Of a stretch of 45,451 bases of DNA, positions 41,631 to 45,451 are shown piece after piece. Positions within the stretch are counted from its first letter, which is position 1. Each line of letters starts with the position of its first letter. Below the pieces are notes generated by a model. The model saw only the letters and a list, made by a program, of their open reading frames with translations. It was not told where the DNA came from and made no database searches. Source of the stretch: Bacillota bacterium (GTDB lineage: Bacteria; Bacillota; Clostridia; Christensenellales; Aristaeellaceae); NCBI GenBank assembly GCA_023411395.1, contig JAEYOV010000042.1, forward strand, positions 1 to 45,451, written 5' to 3'. Position numbers and translations under genes: made by a program.

Positions 41631-42464
41631 TTACTCCGCCGGAGTGAAGATGGGGATGACGCCACCCTTGAACTCCTCATTGGTCAGCAGAAAATCGTAT
41701 ACTTTTTGCGTATGCAGCACGGCTGTAAGCGCCTTCACGAAATCCGCTTCCACGTCGCCAGGCCGGACCACCACATAGTTGGTATAGGTTTTGCCGGCGT
41801 CACTGGCAGCAGGCTCCACGAAAATGGCGTCGGTGGCGGGGCTCAGACCCGCGTCCAGCGCGAAGTTGCCGTTGATGACCGCAAAATCGGCGTCAGCCAA
41901 AGTAGCTGGCAGGGTGGAGGCGTCCACTTCTTTGATATCCAGCTTCAGGGGATTTTCAGCGATGTCCAGCACTGTCAGGCTGCTGTCGGGGGTGGTCCCC
42001 TCAGGGAGGGTAATCAGCCCGGCTTCCTGGAGCAAAAGCAGCGCCCGGGTCTCGTTGGAGGGATCGTTGGTGATGGTGATGATGCCGCCTTCCGCAAGCT
42101 CCTCGAGCGTTTTGGTCTTGCCGGGATACAGGGCGTAGGGCTCATAATGCACCCCGATGGCGGCGACAAGCTGCTCGTTTTCCTTAACAGTGGCATTGTA
42201 GGCATTCAGGTAGGGCAGGTGCTGGAAGTAGTTGGCGTCCAGCTCCCCGGCAGCCAAGGCCGGATTGGGCAGCGGATATTCGGTAAAGACCACGATTTGA
42301 AGGTCGTATCCCAGGGCGGTGAGGTCGTCTTTGACCAGTTCCAGCACCTCGGCGTGGGGGGTGGGGGTAGCGCCGATGACCACCTTCGTCAGTGTTTGGG
42401 CGGAAGCGGCGGACAGGGACAGTACAAGGAAAAGGGACAAGGTAAGGGACAGCAGCTTCTTCAT
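41631..42464 (-). CDS. metQ: MetQ/NlpA-family methionine-binding protein, lone and without lipobox
   Basis: A 277-aa extracytoplasmic binding protein. After a signal peptide (MKKLLSLTLSLFLVLSLSAASA) come the family blocks VVIGATPTPHAEVLE, FTEYPLPNPALAAGELDANYFQHLPYL and TITNDPSNETRALLLLQ. MetQ delivers methionine to the MetNI importer. Two oddities: the signal sequence has no lipobox Cys and looks cleaved by signal peptidase I, so the protein may be released; and no metN or metI lies next to it. It has its own promoter, a long leader and a strong terminator, so it is monocistronic. Binding of another amino acid is possible. Confidence 0.87.
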   Translation of the reverse strand: MKKLLSLTLSLFLVLSLSAASAQTLTKVVIGATPTPHAEVLELVKDDLTALGYDLQIVVFTEYPLPNPALAAGELDANYFQHLPYLNAYNATVKENEQLVAAIGVHYEPYALYPGKTKTLEELAEGGIITITNDPSNETRALLLLQEAGLITLPEGTTPDSSLTVLDIAENPLKLDIKEVDASTLPATLADADFAVINGNFALDAGLSPATDAIFVEPAASDAGKTYTNYVVVRPGDVEADFVKALTAVLHTQKVYDFLLTNEEFKGGVIPIFTPAE

Positions 42465-42634
42465 AAGGCAACGCTCCTTTGCGTTTTCATATTTTTCCTG
42501 ATGGGGATGACATCCGTTTGAAATCAGCAGCATCGACGGCCGCACATTCGGCCGCCTATGCAGCGGATGGGACTTAAGTTGCCGGGGTGCAGAAACCGCA
42601 AGCCGTTCACCTCAATTCCTATTAGTAAGCTATG
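42465..42634 (-). promoter_or_regulatory. Structured leader of metQ-like gene, possible SAM-related element
   Basis: The roughly 170-base untranslated leader contains GAGGTG and, 21 bases later, CCCGGCAAC (42579-42587 on the plus strand as its complement), an order reminiscent of the SAM-I (S-box) core. The GAGGGA and downstream GGTGC-AATTCC parts of that core are missing. Near the middle CGGCCG pairs with CGGCCG across AATGTG. It could be a degenerate or variant SAM riboswitch or an unrelated leader. The ribosome site AAAGGAG is at the end. Confidence 0.35.
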
Positions 42635-42640
42635 AAATAG

Positions 42641-42669
42641 ATCATAACGCATATTTCCTAGTATGTCAA
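42641..42669 (-). promoter_or_regulatory. Promoter of metQ-like gene
   Basis: On the minus strand a perfect -35 TTGACA (42664-42669) and -10 TATGAT (42641-42646) are exactly 17 bases apart. Confidence 0.75.
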
Positions 42670-42774
42670 TAGGAAATAAAAAATTTTAACCGACACGGGA
42701 CAAGCCGTGTGATCCTGCGGCTGAATCGGAAACAAACGGACTGTTTACCGCATACCCAGCAAGGAGGTCTTGCC

Positions 42775-43680
42775 ATGAAAGGTTCTGCCGGGCGCCATGC
42801 CAAAGGCAAGGGGATTCTCGCCGCTTTTGTGGCCATAGCGCTGAGCCTTCTCCCCGTCCTTTCCCTGGCTGATGCCGCATACCTGAATGTACAGGGCGGT
42901 ATCCTGAACCTAAGGGAGAACGCAAGCCTGTCCGCCAAAGTGCTTGGGCGGTATCCTGCCGGTACCTGGGTGATGGTTCTGGAAGAGGGCGAACCTTTTC
43001 ACAAGGTGCAGGTGGGCGGTAAAACAGGCTACATGATGAAAGCTTATTTGACCGCCGGCAACAATGCCGTTATAGCGGCACGGTATGTGCGCACCGGCAC
43101 AGGCGCGGGTGTAAATCTTAGGCAGTCTCCCGCCGAATCGGGAACGGTGATCACAGGGATCGCCGAGGGGACCAGGGTGGATGTGCTGGTGAAGGGCATC
43201 GACTGGTACAAGGTGCGTACCGACGGCCAAACGGGTTATATCGCTTCAAAGTACCTTGCCACAGAGGCGGGCGGTTCTTTCCAATACGCCGTAGTGAACA
43301 ATCCGAAGCGTACGCAGGTGCTGAATCTTAGGGAAACGCCATCCCTGTCGGCTGCCATCCTGGGCAAGTACAAGAATCACACACTTGTTTCCGTGCTGCA
43401 AGGCGGGGATGTCTGGTGCAGGGTACAGGTGGGCGACAAAACGGGATACATGATGACCGCATATTTGAAGATGACCGCCGCGCCTTTTGATGCCACGGTG
43501 CATAATCCCAACGGGGGCAGCATTGTCAATTTCCGCTCAGGGCCAGGCTTACGCACCTCCATCATCAAAACGCTGCCGGTGGGCACCGGCGTGACGGTGC
43601 TGAACAAGGGTACGGATTGGACGCTGGTAAGCGTGAACGGAGTCATGGGATATGTAAGTACATGGTTTCTGGTTTATTAA
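42775..43680 (+). CDS. Secreted protein with four SH3b repeats
   Basis: A 301-aa exported protein. The signal segment GILAAFVAIALSLLPVLSLADA is followed by four bacterial SH3 (SH3b) units, each with the LNLRENASLSAKVLGRYPAG type start and the W-x-x-V ... TGYM type end: about 35-95, 100-160, 165-230 and 235-300. Units 1 and 3 are most alike (KVQVGGKTGYMMKAYL and RVQVGDKTGYMMTAYL), pointing to duplication of a pair. SH3b domains usually bind cell-wall peptides; no catalytic domain is attached. AAGGAGG is 7 bases before the ATG. Together with the convergent SH3b protein it forms a surface-protein locus. Confidence 0.9.
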   Translation: MKGSAGRHAKGKGILAAFVAIALSLLPVLSLADAAYLNVQGGILNLRENASLSAKVLGRYPAGTWVMVLEEGEPFHKVQVGGKTGYMMKAYLTAGNNAVIAARYVRTGTGAGVNLRQSPAESGTVITGIAEGTRVDVLVKGIDWYKVRTDGQTGYIASKYLATEAGGSFQYAVVNNPKRTQVLNLRETPSLSAAILGKYKNHTLVSVLQGGDVWCRVQVGDKTGYMMTAYLKMTAAPFDATVHNPNGGSIVNFRSGPGLRTSIIKTLPVGTGVTVLNKGTDWTLVSVNGVMGYVSTWFLVY

Positions 43681-43690
43681 GGGCTTCGGA

Positions 43691-43740
43691 AATACAAGCA
43701 TGCCCTTCCAATGACATTCTTGGAAGGGCATGTTTGTATT
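43691..43740 (+). terminator. Long terminator-like hairpin after the SH3b gene
   Basis: Two 21-base arms (43691-43711 and 43720-43740) pair completely apart from one G-U, over an 8-base loop. The second arm is T-rich at its end, but no separate T-run follows. It starts 10 bases after the stop codon. Confidence 0.7.
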
Positions 43741-43804
43741 CACTCTTTAACTATATCGAATGGTCTCGGACTTAAGATAAAATTGGGACAAATTCCGGGG
43801 ATGC

Positions 43805-44026
43805 AATGAAGGGGTGCACCCCTTCATTTGAAATCGTCTCGCCCGGCTTCGCCGGGCGGGCGGGTCGCTTGCGAAGCAAGCTTTCCTTACGCTTTTCGCC
43901 GACCGTGAGCTTGCACCAGCCAAGCGCAGCGTAGGCTGGTGCAAGAGCTCACAGGTGAAAAGTGCAGATCGAGAAAATGACGTATCATTTTCTCGAAAAA
44001 GGTCCGGGGAGGCAGCGCCTCCCCGG
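43805..44026. repeat. Array of six perfect or near-perfect hairpins
   Basis: In order: a 24-base perfect palindrome centred on GGGGTGCACCCC (43805-43828); CGCCCGGC-TTC-GCCGGGCG (43840-43858); GCTTG/CAAGC (43867-43881); a 17-bp stem with a 2-base bulge built on TTGCACCAGCC/GGCTGGTGCAA (43905-43952); CGAGAAAATGA/TCATTTTCTCG over CGTA (43970-43995); and CCGGGGAGGC/GCCTCCCCGG over AGC (44004-44026). No gene fits. On the minus strand the last ones come after the end of the partial SH3b gene and on the plus strand the first follow its neighbour, so some may act as convergent terminators, but six in a row is excessive for that. Confidence 0.85.
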
Positions 44027-44031
44027 TATGG

Positions 44032-45451
44032 TTATAGGTTTTCGTTGGTATCCGTCGGTGTGGTTTGGTCAGCGGGAGGGTTGCCCGCGTGGCGGATAGC
44101 CCTGGGCTGGCGGGTGGTGCTGCCCAAAGCGCCGCTGTGCTGGGCATTGCCGCCGCTTGCATCAGGAGCGGCCGCGCTGCCTTGCGCCTCCGGCCTGTAG
44201 GGTACGGTGGGCTGGGCTCCGGGCTGTGCTCCGGAGGGCCGGGCAAACGCGCTGGGCTGCTGGCCGGGCCGTGCCGCGGGCGCTGCGCCAGGTTGGACAG
44301 GCTTTGTTCCCACCGGCCGCTGGGCCGTACCGGAAGGCTGTGCGGGTGCTGGCCGCTGGCTATAGGGATTGGTGCTGCCGGGCGCCGGCGGCCTTTGCGC
44401 TCCCGTGGGAGGCGCCGGCCTTGCCTGCGTGCCGGAAGCGGGGGGAACCATGGGCGCGTTGGTGGCGCGGGCGTAGGGCCTTGCGCCGCTTTGCGGATTC
44501 TGCTGCATGGCGTTCCTGCGCTGGGCAGCCCGTGCGGCGGCCTTGCGCTGGTTGGATTTATGCAAGGCGTAGGCATACAAGCCGCCAAAGCCTGCCAGAA
44601 GCGTTGCGCCCAATCCCAGCCAAATTCCAAGGTTGGGGCCGTCCGCCTGAGTTAAAACAGGGGTACTCGTAGGTGGAGGAAGGGTTTCAAAGGGTTCAGG
44701 GGTGGGGCTGGGGGAAGGGGTGGGCACGGGGTCCGGCGTTGCGTAGGGATCGAAAGGCTCATAGGTGGCATTCAAGCCTGTGTTCGGATTGGTCCACGTG
44801 CCCGTATTCAAATCTTCCAGGGAGGTCGGCGGGCTGTTGCTGCCGCTGTTATTGTTACCACCGGTACCGCCGGTACCGCCTGTGGCCCCCTGGGAGTATT
44901 CGGGGCTTTGCAGGAATTCTTCCAGCTCGGCCAGCGTCAGCACATGGAAGTAATCGCCGGAGATATACCCGTCAGTACCGGCCTGGTTCACCTTGTACCA
45001 GGTTTTTCCGTCTACCTGGGTGCTGCCCGTTACCAGGGCAAAGGCGTATTTGTTCAGGGTGCGGATCCGGGTTCCATTTCCTGGCGCAGCGCGGAAATTG
45101 ACGCTGTTGGTGGTCACATAGCCGTAGCTGGAGAGGCTGTTTTCGTTAAGCGGGGGCAGGGTGGCCGCCGGAGTGGGCGTGGGGGCGTGCAGTGATTCCA
45201 GGTAGGCTTCCGTCTCCGCCTGGGAGAGCCAGCGGAGCTGGTCGGCCCGGATATAGCCCCATTGCTCATTGAACCGCGCGATGTGCCAGGTCTTGCCATC
45301 GATATACTCCTGGCCGCTGACATAGACGACCACGTCCTTGGGCAGCATGTTCACCAGCATGCTGTTGGGATCGGCCGCACCGCGCATGGGCACATTGTCG
45401 CCCAAGGTGGCGGCATAGCCGCTTTGCTGGACGGGGGTGGGGCTGGGGGTA
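44032..45451 (-). CDS. Membrane-anchored SH3b protein with disordered cytoplasmic tail (5' end outside window)
   Basis: The coding frame is open to the window edge, so at least 473 residues are seen and the start is missing. Visible parts in order: a Thr-Pro-Ser-Pro linker, an SH3b-like unit (YAATLGDNVPMRG ... GKTWHIARFNEQWGYI), a second linker, another SH3b unit (GYVTTNSVNFRAAPGNGTRI ... GKTWYKVNQAGTDGYI), a Gly/Ser/Asn stretch, a Pro-Thr stalk (PDPVPTPSPSPTPEP), one membrane segment (IWLGLGATLLAGFGGLYAYAL) and about 170 residues rich in Pro, Ala, Gln, Arg and Gly with no predicted fold. The topology implies outside SH3b domains sensing or binding wall and an inside disordered tail. An apparent TTG start at 45405 is internal. 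Confidence 0.85.
   Translation of the reverse strand, partial: TPSPTPVQQSGYAATLGDNVPMRGAADPNSMLVNMLPKDVVVYVSGQEYIDGKTWHIARFNEQWGYIRADQLRWLSQAETEAYLESLHAPTPTPAATLPPLNENSLSSYGYVTTNSVNFRAAPGNGTRIRTLNKYAFALVTGSTQVDGKTWYKVNQAGTDGYISGDYFHVLTLAELEEFLQSPEYSQGATGGTGGTGGNNNSGSNSPPTSLEDLNTGTWTNPNTGLNATYEPFDPYATPDPVPTPSPSPTPEPFETLPPPTSTPVLTQADGPNLGIWLGLGATLLAGFGGLYAYALHKSNQRKAAARAAQRRNAMQQNPQSGARPYARATNAPMVPPASGTQARPAPPTGAQRPPAPGSTNPYSQRPAPAQPSGTAQRPVGTKPVQPGAAPAARPGQQPSAFARPSGAQPGAQPTVPYRPEAQGSAAAPDASGGNAQHSGALGSTTRQPRAIRHAGNPPADQTTPTDTNENL

Noticed and set aside
43805..44026. CRISPR array
   Set aside because: The hairpins differ in sequence and are not separated by regular unique spacers, and no cas genes are present.

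Overview
The window looks like chromosomal DNA from a GC-rich, low-oxygen, gut-type member of the Bacillota (Clostridia, perhaps near the Christensenellales). This is inferred from strong AGGAGG-type ribosome binding sites with ATG/GTG/TTG starts, consensus sigma-A promoters, 3'-CCA-encoding tRNA genes, the gene families present (M42 peptidase cluster, HD-GYP and hybrid kinases, SH3b surface proteins with Thr-Pro-Ser-Pro linkers) and intergenic palindromes of the kind seen in gut Firmicutes. No 16S or marker search was possible, so the taxonomy is an inference. There are no phage genes, transposases or CRISPR arrays.

Layout. 1-170: two tRNA genes (Glu partial, Gln) behind a near-perfect promoter on the minus strand. 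250-4922: a four-gene operon for a Gld-type ABC exporter (ATPase, ABC-2 permease, GldG-like protein, DUF4340 protein). 5001-6347: an alanine dehydrogenase/carboxyethylornithine synthase-like enzyme. 6354-7181: an Fpg/Nei-family protein that seems to lack its catalytic residues. 7313-7840: a small double zinc-ribbon protein preceded by a 217-nt, highly structured RNA with its own promoter. 7932-11257: an S9 peptidase and a secreted PIG-L deacetylase. 11479-15551: a CNNM/CorC-type protein, a NUDIX-HAD fusion and a GtrII-type membrane protein. 15574-19741: tex and argS, divergent, with a palindromic repeat between them. 19742-20509: about 770 bp without a convincing gene, holding a MITE-like repeat and hairpins.

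20510-25963: a minus-strand signalling operon of a solute-binding protein, a REC-HD-GYP regulator and a hybrid histidine kinase, with no transport permease. 26060-28068: a MurA paralogue and a J-domain/TPR protein whose J domain starts upstream of any ordinary start codon. 28067-31189: DUF3783, GtrA-like, a 74-aa unknown and a large polytopic membrane protein. 31291-34419: three M42 aminopeptidase paralogues in one operon. 34571-40509: a SWIM-SNF2 helicase, an SRAP (HMCES/YedK) DNA-protein crosslink protein, DUF1015 and a flavodoxin-fold oxidoreductase. 40574-42669: an RluA-type pseudouridine synthase and a lone MetQ-type binding protein with a structured leader. 42775-45451: two SH3b cell-surface proteins facing each other across an array of hairpins; the second is cut by the window end.

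For novelty, the strongest candidates are the 217-nt structured RNA upstream of the zinc-ribbon gene, the permease-less binding-protein/HD-GYP/kinase operon, the dense hairpin array at 43805-44026, and the triple M42 operon. Promoter calls are pattern matches by eye; all family assignments are from recognised motifs, without database searches.
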